Positions 1 to 8,619 of a stretch of 64,000 nucleotides of DNA are shown piece by piece (the first letter of the stretch is position 1; every line of letters starts with the position of its first letter). Both the position numbers and the translations under genes were made by a program. The notes beneath the pieces are model-generated. The model did no database searches. It worked only from the letters and a program-made list of their open reading frames with translations, and was not told the DNA's origin. The DNA lies in NCBI GenBank assembly GCA_965247385.1, contig CBDFHG010000003.1:186001-250000 (forward strand), in the 5' to 3' direction. The DNA comes from Thermohalobaculum sp965247385 (GTDB lineage Bacteria > Pseudomonadota > Alphaproteobacteria > Rhodobacterales > Rhodobacteraceae).

Positions 1-621
1 TCCTGGGGTGCTCCCCCACCTGCTTGGTATATTGACCCATTGATGCGCCATGATGGCGAGGCGTATTATGTGGGGCTGCTCAAAGCAGCGGAACTTCACG
101 GTGCCACCCATCAGGCTGTTATGGAGTTCCAGGTTGTCTCGTCCAAGCGGCTGCCAAAGATTCGGGCTGGCCGCAGCCTGATCCCCTTTTACTATCGCAA
201 AGACCTTAAGGCAGTCGCCACAGGAATTGAGGATCGCAAAACCGAAACGGGTAAGATGAAGATCTCTTCGCCCGCACTGACCGCGCTAGACTTGTTACGC
301 TATCCACAGGCGTCGGGTGGCATCGACAATGTAGCAACAGTCCTATCTGACCTGATCCCCGAGATCGACGCAGCCCAGCTTTCGGGTTTATCGATCTCCA
401 TGGAACGCCCGGTTGTTCAACGACTGGGCTATCTGATGGATTGGCTTGGTCACAATCAAATCGCAGCGCAGATGCACAGCACTCTCCTATCACGCGGAGT
501 ACCGCGCTGGACCCATCTTGATCGAAAAGAAGCTTCGGACCCGGATTTCGCGCCCGAACCACAAGAGCGCAACGACCGGTGGCGCGTCCAGGTGCACCGT
601 ATTCCGGAGATCGACGAATGA
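1..621 (+). CDS. abiEi: AbiEi family type IV antitoxin, 5' end outside window
   Basis: The reading frame is open from the first base, and the residues before the first internal ATG (position 40) already fit the family (PPAWYIDPLMRHDGEAYYVG), so the gene starts upstream of the window. AbiEi proteins are DNA-binding transcriptional repressors that act as antitoxins to the AbiEii nucleotidyltransferase toxin in type IV toxin-antitoxin and abortive-infection systems. The visible part has the YYVGLLKAAELHGA segment and the helical C-terminal repressor-type domain. Its stop overlaps the start of the toxin remnant by 4 bases (ATGA), the usual abiE operon layout. The toxin is destroyed, so this is an orphan antitoxin. 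The identification rests on recognised motifs only. Confidence 0.8.
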   Translation, partial: SWGAPPPAWYIDPLMRHDGEAYYVGLLKAAELHGATHQAVMEFQVVSSKRLPKIRAGRSLIPFYYRKDLKAVATGIEDRKTETGKMKISSPALTALDLLRYPQASGGIDNVATVLSDLIPEIDAAQLSGLSISMERPVVQRLGYLMDWLGHNQIAAQMHSTLLSRGVPRWTHLDRKEASDPDFAPEPQERNDRWRVQVHRIPEIDE

Positions 622-671
622 TACCAGCACAAAACATTATCGCGTGGGGCGTCACCCAAAATCAGGCATAG
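618..671 (+). pseudogene. abiEii toxin gene, 5' stub only
   Basis: The ATG at 618 overlaps the abiEi stop. It encodes MIPAQNIIAWG, which matches the usual N-terminus of AbiEii nucleotidyltransferase toxins (MIPxxxIxxW). The frame then runs into a short sequence found at an IS256-type end and stops after 17 codons. The catalytic nucleotidyltransferase motif is absent, so no active toxin is made here. Confidence 0.65.
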
Positions 672-674
672 TTC
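649..674. repeat. IS256-type terminal sequence (orphan end)
   Basis: Twenty-three bases (649-671) are identical to the reverse complement of 40135-40157, just downstream of the IS256-family transposase fragment. The match extends to 674 with one mismatch. The outer edge faces right, so an IS256 element once lay to the left and was deleted, taking the rest of abiEii with it. Confidence 0.65.
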
Positions 675-766
675 ATTCGGTTGACACCGGCGCACCCTCG
701 TCAATACAACATCGCGAACACTGGTGGGCCAACAGCGGCCTCTGACTTTCGTTTCGAAGATGAAGA

Positions 767-1612
767 ATGATGCCGGATTTCCTGCTCGCCAACGAGCCGA
801 TCATACGTTTGTCCGTCTTCCTCGGCATTCTCGTCGTCATGGCGGCATGGGAGGTGGCGGCGCCGCGACGGCGGCGCGAAATTCCGCGCGTCCTGCGCTG
901 GACCAACAATCTCGGCGTCGTCGTGGCCGACACCATCCTGGTTCGCCTGACCTTCCCGATCGCGGCGGTCGGCCTGGCGCTGTTGGCCGAAGAGCGCGGG
1001 TGGGGCGTCTTCAATGTGATCGAGGCGCCCGGTTGGGTGGCGTTCATTGTCTCGGTGGTTGTCCTCGATCTCGTCATCTACCTCCAGCATGTCCTGTTTC
1101 ATGCGGTTCCTGCGCTTTGGCGGCTGCACCGCATGCACCATGCCGATCTCGACTTCGACGTGACCACCGGTCTGCGGTTCCACCCGGTGGAGATCGTGCT
1201 TTCGATGGGGATCAAACTCGCCGTCGTCGCGGTGCTTGGTCCCCCGGCCGCGGCGGTCCTGGTATTCGAGGTAATCCTGAACGGCACCGCGATGTTCAAC
1301 CACAGCAACATCCGCATTCCGCTCGGGCTCGATCGCATCCTGCGCTGGATCGTCGTCACCCCCGACATGCACCGCGTCCATCATTCTGTCGTTCCGCAGG
1401 AGACCAACAGCAATTTTGGCTTCAATCTGCCCTGGTGGGACCGCCTGTTCGGCACATACCGCGCACAGCCGGCGGAAGGGCATGACGGCATGACGATCGG
1501 CATCGAGCTGTTTCGCACCCGGCGCGACCTGTGGCTCGACCGCATGCTGATCCAGCCTCTGCTCGGCAAGGCCGGGAACTACCCGATCAACCGGCAGGGA
1601 CGCGAGAAGTGA
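767..1612 (+). CDS. Sterol desaturase / fatty acid hydroxylase family membrane protein
   Basis: A 281-residue protein with several hydrophobic segments and the histidine clusters of the di-iron membrane hydroxylase superfamily: QHVLFH (about residue 107), HRMHH (about 121), FHPVE, NHSNIR and HRVHH (about 203). Family members insert oxygen into or desaturate lipid substrates at the membrane; the substrate cannot be read from sequence. There are two adjacent ATG codons (767 and 770). The stop overlaps the GTG start of the next gene by 4 bases, so the two are probably translated together. Confidence 0.85.
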   Translation: MMPDFLLANEPIIRLSVFLGILVVMAAWEVAAPRRRREIPRVLRWTNNLGVVVADTILVRLTFPIAAVGLALLAEERGWGVFNVIEAPGWVAFIVSVVVLDLVIYLQHVLFHAVPALWRLHRMHHADLDFDVTTGLRFHPVEIVLSMGIKLAVVAVLGPPAAAVLVFEVILNGTAMFNHSNIRIPLGLDRILRWIVVTPDMHRVHHSVVPQETNSNFGFNLPWWDRLFGTYRAQPAEGHDGMTIGIELFRTRRDLWLDRMLIQPLLGKAGNYPINRQGREK

Positions 1613-2268
1613 TTTCGCGCCGCGCGCTCCCGCGTATCGCCTTCGCCCTTGCCCTCGCGGCCGCGGTGGTCTGGGCAGTCCTCCTCAACCGCGAGACATT
1701 CGATATCGACGCGATCGAGGGCTGGCTCCAGGATTTGGGCTTCTGGGCGCCTGTCGTCTTTGTCCTGCTCTGGGTTCTGTGGGCCCTTCTGTTCTTGCCG
1801 GGGGCCTTGCTGGGTCTTGCCGGCGGCGCCCTGTTCGGCCCGGTCTGGGGGGTTTTCTGGACTCTGACCGGCGCTACCCTGGGCGCCAGCCTGGCCTTCC
1901 TGGCCGCCCGCCTCGTCGCCTCGGATTGGGTTGCGGCGCGGGCGGGTGGCCGCCTGAAGCCGCTGCTCGACGGCGTCGATGCCGAGGGCTGGCGTTTTGT
2001 CGCGCTGACCCGTCTGGTGCCGCTGTTTCCGTATAACCTGCTGAACTATGCACTCGGCCTGACCGGCATCCGGTTCCCGGCCTACGTACTCACGACTCTG
2101 GTGTGCATGGCGCCCGGGACGATCGCCTTCACCTATCTCGGCTATGTCGGGCGCGAAGCCGCGGCTGGTGGCGAGGATTTTTTCCGCAAAGCCCTGCTGG
2201 CGTTCGGACTGGTGGCCGCCGTCGCGTTCCTTCCACGCCTGGTCCGCCGTCTGCGTGGCAAGTCCTGA
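1609..2268 (+). CDS. TVP38/TMEM64 family (VTT domain) membrane protein
   Basis: A 219-residue integral membrane protein beginning at a GTG that overlaps the previous stop (GTGA). It has the family's central signature: a hydrophobic hairpin with FLPGALLGLAGGALFGP and later RLVPLFPYNLLNYALGLTGI. These proteins belong to the DedA/VTT superfamily, linked to lipid scrambling or transport. The C-terminus is short and basic (RRLRGKS). The overlap with the lipid hydroxylase gene suggests a shared role in membrane lipid handling; this is inference. Confidence 0.85.
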   Translation: MISRRALPRIAFALALAAAVVWAVLLNRETFDIDAIEGWLQDLGFWAPVVFVLLWVLWALLFLPGALLGLAGGALFGPVWGVFWTLTGATLGASLAFLAARLVASDWVAARAGGRLKPLLDGVDAEGWRFVALTRLVPLFPYNLLNYALGLTGIRFPAYVLTTLVCMAPGTIAFTYLGYVGREAAAGGEDFFRKALLAFGLVAAVAFLPRLVRRLRGKS

Positions 2269-2458
2269 TACCGGTGTTCGCTAGCGCGAACTCATCTCGC
2301 CTCCCAGCGGATGACGCGGGATCGGGCGCGGGCGCGACCGGACTCTGATTGACATTGAGGCACTATTGACCGGATATGGATTCCGGGCGAACGATGTTTT
2401 CAGCCCTCCTGGACAATTTCCGCCCCCGAAAATTCCTGCCCCGCGACGGAGCGTGACA

Positions 2459-3265
2459 ATGCGCACTGCCAGCTTGCCGATGTACGACCTTCCGGAGGTC
2501 CGCGCCGCGACCACCGCGTTCTGGGCATTGCTGGCAGCGAATCTGCGGCGCCACGGTCTCGCCGATGTGCCGGACCATCTTGTCCATGACCGCCCGGTGA
2601 GCGATCTCTGGAGCGACCCGAACCTGCTGATCAGCCAGTGCTGCGGCGCTGACGTCATGCACAGCTACAAGAACCGGTTGCTGCCCATCGCGACCCCGGA
2701 ATTCGCCGCACCGGGCTGCCTGGGCGGGAGCTATTGCAGCATGGTTGTGGTTGCCGACAAGTGCCCATTCGATGATGTGCGCGATATGCACGGTGCGGTC
2801 GCGGTGATCAATGGCCCCGAGTCGCATTCGGGCATGAGTGCGCTGCGCCACCTGGTCTCGGGCCGCCATGTCGACGGCCATTTCTTCGCGGGCGTGAAGA
2901 TCAGCGGAAGCCACCTGGCCAGCCTCGAGATGATCCGGCAGCGTGAGGCCGATGTCGCCGCGATCGACAGCGTAACCCTGGCGCTGATCCAGCGCCATCT
3001 CGATGGCGCGATGTGCGGAGTCCGCATTCTCGGGCAAACCTATCGAGCTCCGGCTCCGCCCTATGTCGTGCGCGTGTCGATCCCGGCCGACGAGATCGAG
3101 AAAGTCAGGGCGGCACTTGTGGAGACCTTCGACGACCGGTCCCTGGCCGATTGTCGCGAGACCCTGCTGCTGAACGGCGTAACCCTGGCCACTCAGGAGG
3201 ACTACTGGGTGCTGGACGCATTTAAGGATCATGCCGGCAGTCTTGGCTACCCGGTCCTTCAGTAA
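2459..3265 (+). CDS. PhnD-like phosphate/phosphonate-type substrate-binding protein
   Basis: The ATG at 2459 starts MRTASLPMYDLPEV, a typical beginning for the PhnD-like periplasmic-binding fold. An in-frame start at 2366 would add a low-complexity proline-rich leader. No export signal is obvious from 2459. Internal segments such as GGSYCSMVVV, INGPESHSGMSALRH and AAIDSVTLALI match the two-lobed type 2 binding fold of this family. No ABC permease or ATPase lies beside it, so it may be a soluble ligand-binding protein rather than a transporter part. Confidence 0.7.
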   Translation: MRTASLPMYDLPEVRAATTAFWALLAANLRRHGLADVPDHLVHDRPVSDLWSDPNLLISQCCGADVMHSYKNRLLPIATPEFAAPGCLGGSYCSMVVVADKCPFDDVRDMHGAVAVINGPESHSGMSALRHLVSGRHVDGHFFAGVKISGSHLASLEMIRQREADVAAIDSVTLALIQRHLDGAMCGVRILGQTYRAPAPPYVVRVSIPADEIEKVRAALVETFDDRSLADCRETLLLNGVTLATQEDYWVLDAFKDHAGSLGYPVLQ

Positions 3266-3477
3266 CCGCCTGCCGGATCGAACGACGCCCCGGCGGGTCT
3301 TTTGCGCCTGTCCCGAAGGCTGCTTCGCATCCTCTGGACGCGCACCGCCTTCCCTTCATGTGTCTTATGTGCCTATTCGAATGCTGACGCTTTCGGCGCA
3401 TATGACACTGGGCGCGAGGCGGCGCGCAGATCACCGCAAGGGGCCGGACAGGCGCATAATACCATGGCGCCTCGGAC
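3266..3477. other. Intergenic region between convergent genes
   Basis: About 210 bases between the 3' ends of the PhnD-like gene and the cytochrome b561 gene. I see no convincing gene or strong hairpin here. Confidence 0.5.
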
Positions 3478-4062
3478 TCACCGTCCCAGGATCATCCTTC
3501 TCAGCAGCCCGTCGCGGCGCACGAACTGGTGGCGCAGCGCCGCCGCCACATGGCCCGTCAGGATCGCCGCCATCGCGAAGGCGGCCCAGGCGTGGATCGA
3601 CTTGAAAACGCCCTCCAGCCCCTTCGAGCCTGGCTGGAACGGGTCGGGCAGTTCGAACCAGATAAACACCAGGTTCTTCAGCCCGTAGGTGTCCTGCAAC
3701 GGCGAGGCCGAGGCCATCAGCCAGCCGGTGACCGGCTGCAGCACGATCAGCACGTAGAGCGCCAGATGGGCGCCGCGCGCCAGCGCAACCTCCAGCGGGC
3801 TCATGTTCGCGGGCAACCCCGGCGGCTTGTGGGTTGCGCGCCACAGGATCCGGACCAGCGCCAGGGTGAAGATGACGAAGCCCCAGCTCTTGTGGGTCTG
3901 ATACAGGTCGAACTTCTCGGCGACGTCACTGACCAGGCGCACCATCCTGAAGCCGAGCCCGAGCTGGAACAGGATCAGCCCGGCCATGACCCAGTGCAAT
4001 AGCCGCGCCGGCCAACCCCAGTTTGTCGCCGTGTTGCCAATGCCCGTTTTGCCAGTACCCAT
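3478..4062 (-). CDS. Cytochrome b561 family protein
   Basis: A 194-residue four-helix membrane protein. The start is set at the ATG giving MGTGKTGIGNTATNWGWPARLLHW; longer frames read into yceI. Candidate haem-ligand histidines lie in ARLLHW, THKSWG, ARGAHLALY and SIHAWAAF, the family pattern. Such proteins pass electrons between the quinone pool and periplasmic partners. It lies 11 bases downstream of a YceI gene on the same strand; cytochrome b561-YceI pairs are common and are thought to handle isoprenoid quinones or lipids. Confidence 0.85.
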   Translation of the reverse strand: MGTGKTGIGNTATNWGWPARLLHWVMAGLILFQLGLGFRMVRLVSDVAEKFDLYQTHKSWGFVIFTLALVRILWRATHKPPGLPANMSPLEVALARGAHLALYVLIVLQPVTGWLMASASPLQDTYGLKNLVFIWFELPDPFQPGSKGLEGVFKSIHAWAAFAMAAILTGHVAAALRHQFVRRDGLLRRMILGR

Positions 4063-4073
4063 CCCGTCTCCGA

Positions 4074-4691
4074 TCAGCGCGCCGGATACGCGGTCAACTC
4101 GAAGCGCACCGCAACCTCGCGCCGGATATCGACGAACAGCGCCGAGGGGCCGACACCGAGCCAGTAATCCTTGCGATCCATCCGCAAGCTGCCCGAGGCA
4201 CGGGCCTTGTCGCCACTGTCGCCGGTGCCAATCTCGAGGGTGATCGTGGTCTCGATCGGCCGGGTCCGCCCCCGGATCGTCAACGTGCCTGTCGCGTGGT
4301 ACTCGTCGCCGCCCTCCGGTGTCAGCTTCAGCAGCCGGTAGATCACCAGCGGGTGGTTCGCCGAATCGAACCATTCCGCCGAGGTGGCGAAGGCGCTGGC
4401 CAGGGCGTCGTTCAGGTCGATGCTGGCGCTCTCGATCCGCAACTCCAGTGTCGCGTCGCCGGGGGCATCGGGATCGAACAGGCCCTTGCCTGTGAACACG
4501 GCGAAGCGCCCCTCGGCCGATTGATTGTTTCGCTGGTAGTCAAACAGGACGCGCGACTGCTCCGGCGCGACGATCCACTCCATGGGTTGCGCGGCGGCGG
4601 GTGCAATGGCCAAAGCGATACCGAGCGCGATGCCGAGTGCGCCGATGGTAGCTTGCCGCCAATGCGCGTGCCTGGAGTGGAAAGTGGTCAT
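4074..4691 (-). CDS. YceI family periplasmic lipid-binding protein
   Basis: A 205-residue protein from the ATG at 4691 (a TTG lies three codons upstream). It has a signal peptide ending at a run of alanines (IAPAAAQP) and a lipocalin-like YceI domain: EQSRVLFDYQ, GRFAVFTGKGLFDPD, ASIDLNDA, HATGTLTIRGRTRP. The YceI beta-barrel binds polyprenyl chains such as ubiquinone. The cytochrome b561 gene follows 11 bases downstream and a truncated second yceI lies just upstream, suggesting one transcript. Confidence 0.85.
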   Translation of the reverse strand: MTTFHSRHAHWRQATIGALGIALGIALAIAPAAAQPMEWIVAPEQSRVLFDYQRNNQSAEGRFAVFTGKGLFDPDAPGDATLELRIESASIDLNDALASAFATSAEWFDSANHPLVIYRLLKLTPEGGDEYHATGTLTIRGRTRPIETTITLEIGTGDSGDKARASGSLRMDRKDYWLGVGPSALFVDIRREVAVRFELTAYPAR

Positions 4692-4705
4692 TTCGGGCAA
4701 GGCCC

Positions 4706-4948
4706 TCAGGTCTTCGATCTCGTTTTGATGTCGATCTGGATCGGAATCCGCGCCTCGGCATTACTCGGGTCGAGGTCGATATCGGCGTCGAAGCCGCGGA
4801 ACTGGCCATCCACCGTCGAGAATCCCGGATAATCGACGCCGAAGGTCACGAAGGCGTGGCGCTTGTCCACCAGGTAGGGTTCGGCCGAGGTGGCGCCGGG
4901 CAGCGAGAAGCAGATCAGGGCGGCGAGGGCGAGAGAGGGCAGGTGCAT
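4706..4948 (-). pseudogene. Second YceI family gene, C-terminally truncated
   Basis: An 80-residue frame with a signal peptide (MHLPSLALAALICFSLPGAT) and the first third of a YceI domain (HAFVTFGVDYPGFSTVDGQF). It then stops after KTRSKT; YceI domains need about 170 residues. The next yceI begins 15 bases after the stop, so the 3' part was probably deleted. A short secreted product is possible but unlikely to fold as a full barrel. Confidence 0.6.
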
Positions 4949-5066
4949 GGTACCGGGTTCCGAGTGCGGTTTCGGCCATTCTAACGGGGAAATCTAACGA
5001 TTCCGGCGCCGCATGAAAGCATTGCCCCGGCAAAATTTCGTGATCGCCCGAAACATCCGCGCCTTG

Positions 5067-5942
5067 TTAGCGCGTCGGCACCGGCGGATCGCTGCGGTAG
5101 TCGTAAAAGCCCCGGCCGGATTTACGCCCCAGCCAGCCGGCCTCGACATACTTCACCAACAGCGGGCAGGGCCGGTACTTTGTGTCCGCCAACCCCTCGT
5201 GCAGCACGTTCATGATTGCCAAGCATACATCCAGCCCGATGAAATCGGCCAGTTCCAGCGGCCCCATCGGGTGCCGGGTGCCCAGTTTCATGGCGGTATC
5301 GATGCCCTGAACCGAGCCGACCCCCTCGTAGAGGGTGTAGATCGCCTCGTTGATCATCGGCAGCAGGATGCGGTTGACGATGAATGCCGGGAAGTCCTCG
5401 GAATTCGTCGCCGTCTTGCCCAGATCGGCCACGACCACCTTCATCGCCTGGAAGGTCTTGTCGCCGGTGGCGATGCCGCGGATCAACTCGACCAGTTCCA
5501 TCACCGGAACCGGGTTCATGAAGTGGAGCCCCATGAAACGCTCGGGCCGGTCGGTGGCGCTGGCCAGTCGGGTGATCGAGATCGACGAGGTGTTCGATGT
5601 CAGGATCGTCTGGTCGCCCAGATGCGGGGCGAGGGCGGCGAAGATCTTGTGCTTGGTCGCCTCGTTCTCGGTGGCGGCCTCGATGATGAGGTCCAGCGGG
5701 CCGATCTCGGTCAGTTCCAGCGTGGGTTTTATTCGGGCCAGGGCCGCGTCCCGCTTGTCCGCGGTCAACTGGTTCTTTTCGACCAGACGGCCATAGCCCC
5801 AGGCGATCTTCTCCATCGCCTGGTCGAGGTGCTCCTGACCGATGTCGTTCAGCCAGACCTCGTACCCCGCCTGCGCGAACACCTGGGCGATCCCCGCGCC
5901 CATCTGACCGGCGCCAACAACGCCCACCGTTCGGATCTGCAT
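5067..5942 (-). CDS. hbd: 3-hydroxybutyryl-CoA dehydrogenase
   Basis: A 291-residue cytosolic NAD-dependent enzyme interconverting 3-hydroxybutyryl-CoA and acetoacetyl-CoA. The Rossmann motif GVVGAGQMGAGIAQ is at residues 7-20. The catalytic region has TSNTSSISIT and the histidine in GLHFMNPVPVMELVE. The C-terminal domain has GRKSGRGFYDY. In many alphaproteobacteria hbd directly follows etfBA on the same strand. Here etfA ends about 5.2 kb upstream, and the gap holds a broken membrane gene and two IS1595 elements, so a once-compact locus has been stretched. Confidence 0.9.
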   Translation of the reverse strand: MQIRTVGVVGAGQMGAGIAQVFAQAGYEVWLNDIGQEHLDQAMEKIAWGYGRLVEKNQLTADKRDAALARIKPTLELTEIGPLDLIIEAATENEATKHKIFAALAPHLGDQTILTSNTSSISITRLASATDRPERFMGLHFMNPVPVMELVELIRGIATGDKTFQAMKVVVADLGKTATNSEDFPAFIVNRILLPMINEAIYTLYEGVGSVQGIDTAMKLGTRHPMGPLELADFIGLDVCLAIMNVLHEGLADTKYRPCPLLVKYVEAGWLGRKSGRGFYDYRSDPPVPTR

Positions 5943-6229
5943 GCCTTGCTATCCCCTAGTTTCCGGCTCGACGACCCGGTCATTGCGCCCCTAATGGTGC
6001 GCTGCAACAAACAAGTATGCCGGAGGCGTGACGTAATGCAAGCGGAGAGGCCGAAAAATCTGGGTAATTTTGTTTCGCAATTTTTCCGCACAAGGTTTGC
6101 GGTGACACGGCCTGTTGACCGTGTCGCCAAAGCGTGGAGCGGGATTGGCGGCATCGGAGATTTGAGGAGCAATCTGTTCTGGACGGCGTCATGGAGCAGC
6201 CGCACAATGAAGGAATCTGGTCAGTTCAG

Positions 6230-6711
6230 GATTTCGAGCGCGTCGGGAACGGCGCCGATGTCATCCGGGCCAAGCCCGGGGGACGGCATGGCCGTCCCCG
6301 GCGCGAAGCTGCCGGGTGCGGCGAGACAGAACGTCAGCACGGGTTCGTGATAGGGCCAGGACCGGACCCGGAACATGATGAGCACAACCGGCCCCGCGAC
6401 CCAGCCCAGGAGGAGCGACACCAGCAGGGTCAGCACCCGGAATCGCCTCCGCTCGGCGCGCGGTTTCAGCAGGATCGCCGCATCCGACAATAACCGGGGA
6501 CAGGCGACATCATCGAGCGCTTCGGTCGCGGGAGACCCCGGCAGATGCACGCGCGCAGGAAGCGCCGATGGCACGCCAGAGCTTGAGCAGATAGAGGTGC
6601 AGATAGATGTAGATGGCCAGGATCAGGATCGGCGCGGCGACAAAAAAGCGTATTGTGGGAACGGAAACTCCGACCAGCGGCAACTTCGTCTCGACCCCAT
6701 AGGTAAAAAAG
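6230..6711 (-). pseudogene. 3' part of a broken multi-helix membrane protein gene
   Basis: Read on the minus strand from 6711, this continues the protein begun at 10914: FFTYGVETKLPLVGVSVPT, then FVAAPILILAIYIYLHLYLL, a frameshift near 6570, then LLSDAAILLKPRAERRRFR and a helix with LLVSLLLGWVAGPVVLI. From memory this resembles the N-terminal membrane region that precedes pentapeptide repeats in some proteins. The repeats are missing, and the frame degrades after SWPYHEPVLTF. The 5' piece lies beyond the two IS1595 elements. It is a pseudogene from the insertion, the frameshift and the missing C-terminus. Confidence 0.6.
6704..6711. repeat. 8-bp target duplication TAAAAAAG, left copy
   Basis: The same 8 bases recur at 8433-8440 and at 10763-10770. 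The outer two copies flank the 6712-10762 block exactly where the host membrane-protein reading frame is interrupted. IS1595-family elements typically make 8-bp duplications. Confidence 0.75.
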
Positions 6712-6741
6712 GGGAATTATATGCCAAAGTGCCATTGCCCG

Positions 6742-6894
6742 TTAATCTTCATTCTTGACAATGACTTGGCGAAACAAGGCTTTGACGGCTTCATCTTGCG
6801 AAGCCTTATAGCCAACCGTTTCTTCCTTCTCGGCCTTTGTGGGCTGATAGCTGCGAGGTTTCACCACGACAGTTGGTTTGTCTTTGGAAGTCAT
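6742..6894 (-). CDS. Small accessory protein of IS1595 element 1 (50 aa)
   Basis: The ATG at 6894 is preceded by a good ribosome-binding site (GGAG, 5 bases away). The product begins MTSKDKPTVVVKPRSYQPTK, continues AEKEETVGYKASQDEAVKAL and ends FRQVIVKNED. The core (V-x-P-x-SYQP-x-K, then EE, then an EAV-x-AL helix) is shared with the sequence downstream of the second IS1595 transposase at about 9410-9590. Both sit between transposase and left terminal repeat. The function is unknown: a transposition cofactor or a small antitoxin-like protein are both possible. Confidence 0.65.
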   Translation of the reverse strand: MTSKDKPTVVVKPRSYQPTKAEKEETVGYKASQDEAVKALFRQVIVKNED

Positions 6895-6939
6895 TGCTAC
6901 TCCTTTCACGGCAGTACACCGATTAAAGCCAATGGAACG

Positions 6940-7321
6940 GCCGGAGCGAGGCCCGCTACCTCCGCAGCGTCTGGGCCTCGATGCTCAATGAGGCATACGA
7001 GCGCGCGCGTCTCGACCTGCGTGTCGATCACCGCTCCTGCAAGGAGCGCGAGGCCGAAGCCCGCGCACGGGGCAACACCATCGAGGCCGATCGCTGGGTA
7101 CGCGAGGCAACCGAACACATGGGTCCCACCCTCACCCAGGCCGACCGCAAGGCCGCGCGCCAGGCGCGCCGCGAGATACGTCCGGGCACGCCCGGGCCCG
7201 GCCCGGTGACCGAGCTCGGTCGGGAGAACCGCCGACGCCGTGCGGCGAGCCTGGAACGGGAGGCCGCCTGCCAGGCGACTGATCCAGCCCAACATTTTTT
7301 AGGTCCACCCACGATGGTATG
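6940..7321 (+). pseudogene. MobA/MobL-type relaxase gene fragment
   Basis: The plus-strand frame reads EARYLRSVWASMLNEAYERA then RLDLRVDHRSCKE, matching the region of MobA/TraA-type conjugative relaxases where V-DHRS is conserved, then a charged helical stretch to 7321. The HUH catalytic domain and any helicase are absent. It lies inside IS1595 element 1, oriented opposite to the transposase, so it looks like captured passenger DNA from a plasmid or conjugative element. Confidence 0.5.
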
Positions 7322-7388
7322 ACAGGGTTGCCAGCCCACGAATTGTTCCGTGTCACAAAGGCGGAATGGGTCATACGTTCATCTGGAG

Positions 7389-8270
7389 TCATGCGATCAA
7401 CTCCCGCAACCGCAACCGCTTCCCTCTCATTCCAGCTGCTAACGCGCCCATCTGATCGGCGGTATCAGATTCACGGATATTATGGCGCGCGGCAAACTCA
7501 ACGACATAGCGGCCAAGGTGCTTGCTGCTCATATGGTGGCAGGTGCCGTGATAGCCCCGCTTGAGCATCGACCAGAAGGATTCGATCCCGTTGGTGTGGG
7601 CCATGCCGTTCACATACTCGCCGATACTGTGCCTGACGGTCTCATGCTCGAACGCCATCCCCCGATACCCGCCGTGATCGTCTGTGTAGACTGTCGCCCC
7701 CTCGGCAGCGTGATCGCCGACAAACTCCTGAAGCGTCCTGGCGTCCGTCCCGCTTGTCACGGCGGCATTCACGCGGTTGGTTTCGCGGTCCTTGGCCCCC
7801 ACAATGATCGACTTGCCGACACCACCCCTGCCGGCGCGGAGCTTCTTGTCAGCGTGCTTGTTCTTCTCCTTGCCGCCGATGCAAGTCTCATCGACTTCAA
7901 CCGGGCCTGAAAAACACTTCAAGCCGCGTGCATCAGATGACTTGCGAAGCCGGTGCATCAAGTGCCAGGCGGATTTCTGTGTGATCTTCAAATCACGATG
8001 CAGCTTCATGCTGGACACGCCCTTGAGGTTCGTAATCAGCATGTAAACAGCTATTGCCCATGTCCGATAGCCCAATTTCGTGCACTCAAGTATCGTGCCG
8101 GTTTTCAACGAGAACCTGGGCTTGTCCGGGCAAGTGCGGCAGCGATGCGTCATTGATTTATGCGCCGTTCCGACCTGCACATCAAACGACCCGCAATGCG
8201 GACAATGCGGGCCTTCCGGCCATATCCTGGATTCGAACCACTCTCTCGCAACATCATCGCTGGGGAACAT
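7389..8270 (-). CDS. IS1595-family transposase (element 1)
   Basis: A 293-residue DDE-type transposase. The N-terminal zinc ribbon has CPHCGSFDV and CRTCPDKPRFS. The catalytic core has the first acidic residue in VEVDETCIGGKEKNKH, the second near VYTDDHGGY, then HTNGIESFWSMLKRGYHG. The GVSSMKLHRDLKITQKSAWH segment is characteristic of the family. The frame looks complete, so it may be active. It is 46% identical or better by eye to the transposase at 9694-10675, but the terminal repeats differ, so the two are distinct elements. Confidence 0.9.
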   Translation of the reverse strand: MFPSDDVAREWFESRIWPEGPHCPHCGSFDVQVGTAHKSMTHRCRTCPDKPRFSLKTGTILECTKLGYRTWAIAVYMLITNLKGVSSMKLHRDLKITQKSAWHLMHRLRKSSDARGLKCFSGPVEVDETCIGGKEKNKHADKKLRAGRGGVGKSIIVGAKDRETNRVNAAVTSGTDARTLQEFVGDHAAEGATVYTDDHGGYRGMAFEHETVRHSIGEYVNGMAHTNGIESFWSMLKRGYHGTCHHMSSKHLGRYVVEFAARHNIRESDTADQMGALAAGMRGKRLRLRELIA

Positions 8271-8487
8271 ATCAATCAGTTCAACCAGGCTAATTCCCTT
8301 GCGATGGCTTTTACCGGGGGCCTTGTGTATCGTTCACTCCCTTTCCTTCAGTGTCATTGGATTATACGAGAGTCCCATTGAGTGCAATAGCTAAATGGCA
8401 CTTTGGCATATAATTCCCAAATTTTTGGACCCTAAAAAAGAAGATAAATTCCGGCTGTAACGCAATGAGCTTTGCCCCGCCCAGAGT

Positions 8488-8521
8488 GGGGTCTGTTCCG
8501 GCTGAGTGCCAAATGACACCC
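8488..8521. repeat. Tn3-family terminal-repeat-like sequence
   Basis: The sequence starts GGGGTCTGTTCCGGCTGAGT. Thirty-two of 34 bases match the reverse complement of 48428-48461, the tip of the Tn3-type transposon at 40.7-48.46 kb. The outer 19 bases also match 62092-62110 in reverse. The TAAG inner end typical of Tn3 repeats is not present here, so this is a partial or diverged end. Confidence 0.6.
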
Positions 8522-8619
8522 CCGTCAGTCGGTGAGTGGGGAAACCCCGACAGAGCGCGGCCCTTCTTTTGGCCGGGGCGTGGCACTCATGGGCTGGGGT
8601 TGGATGGTCCCGGCCCGTT

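Larger units (their letters stand above)
6712..8432. mobile_element. IS1595-family element 1, with passenger DNA
   Basis: The left end reads GGGAATTATATGCCAAAGTG. The reverse complement of 8394-8418 repeats it. TAAAAAAG flanks 6704-6711 and 8433-8440; with that duplication the right tip would lie 14 bases beyond the matching repeat, also starting GGG, so the exact right end is uncertain. Inside, on the minus strand, are the transposase and a 50-residue accessory protein. A piece of a relaxase gene lies between them. Confidence 0.75.

Noticed and set aside
2366..2458. Upstream start for the PhnD-like gene
   Set aside because: The added 31 residues are proline-rich and lack a signal peptide; the ATG at 2459 fits the domain start.
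5013..6350. Long plus-strand open frame opposite hbd
   Set aside because: Antisense shadow; the minus-strand product is a clear 3-hydroxybutyryl-CoA dehydrogenase.
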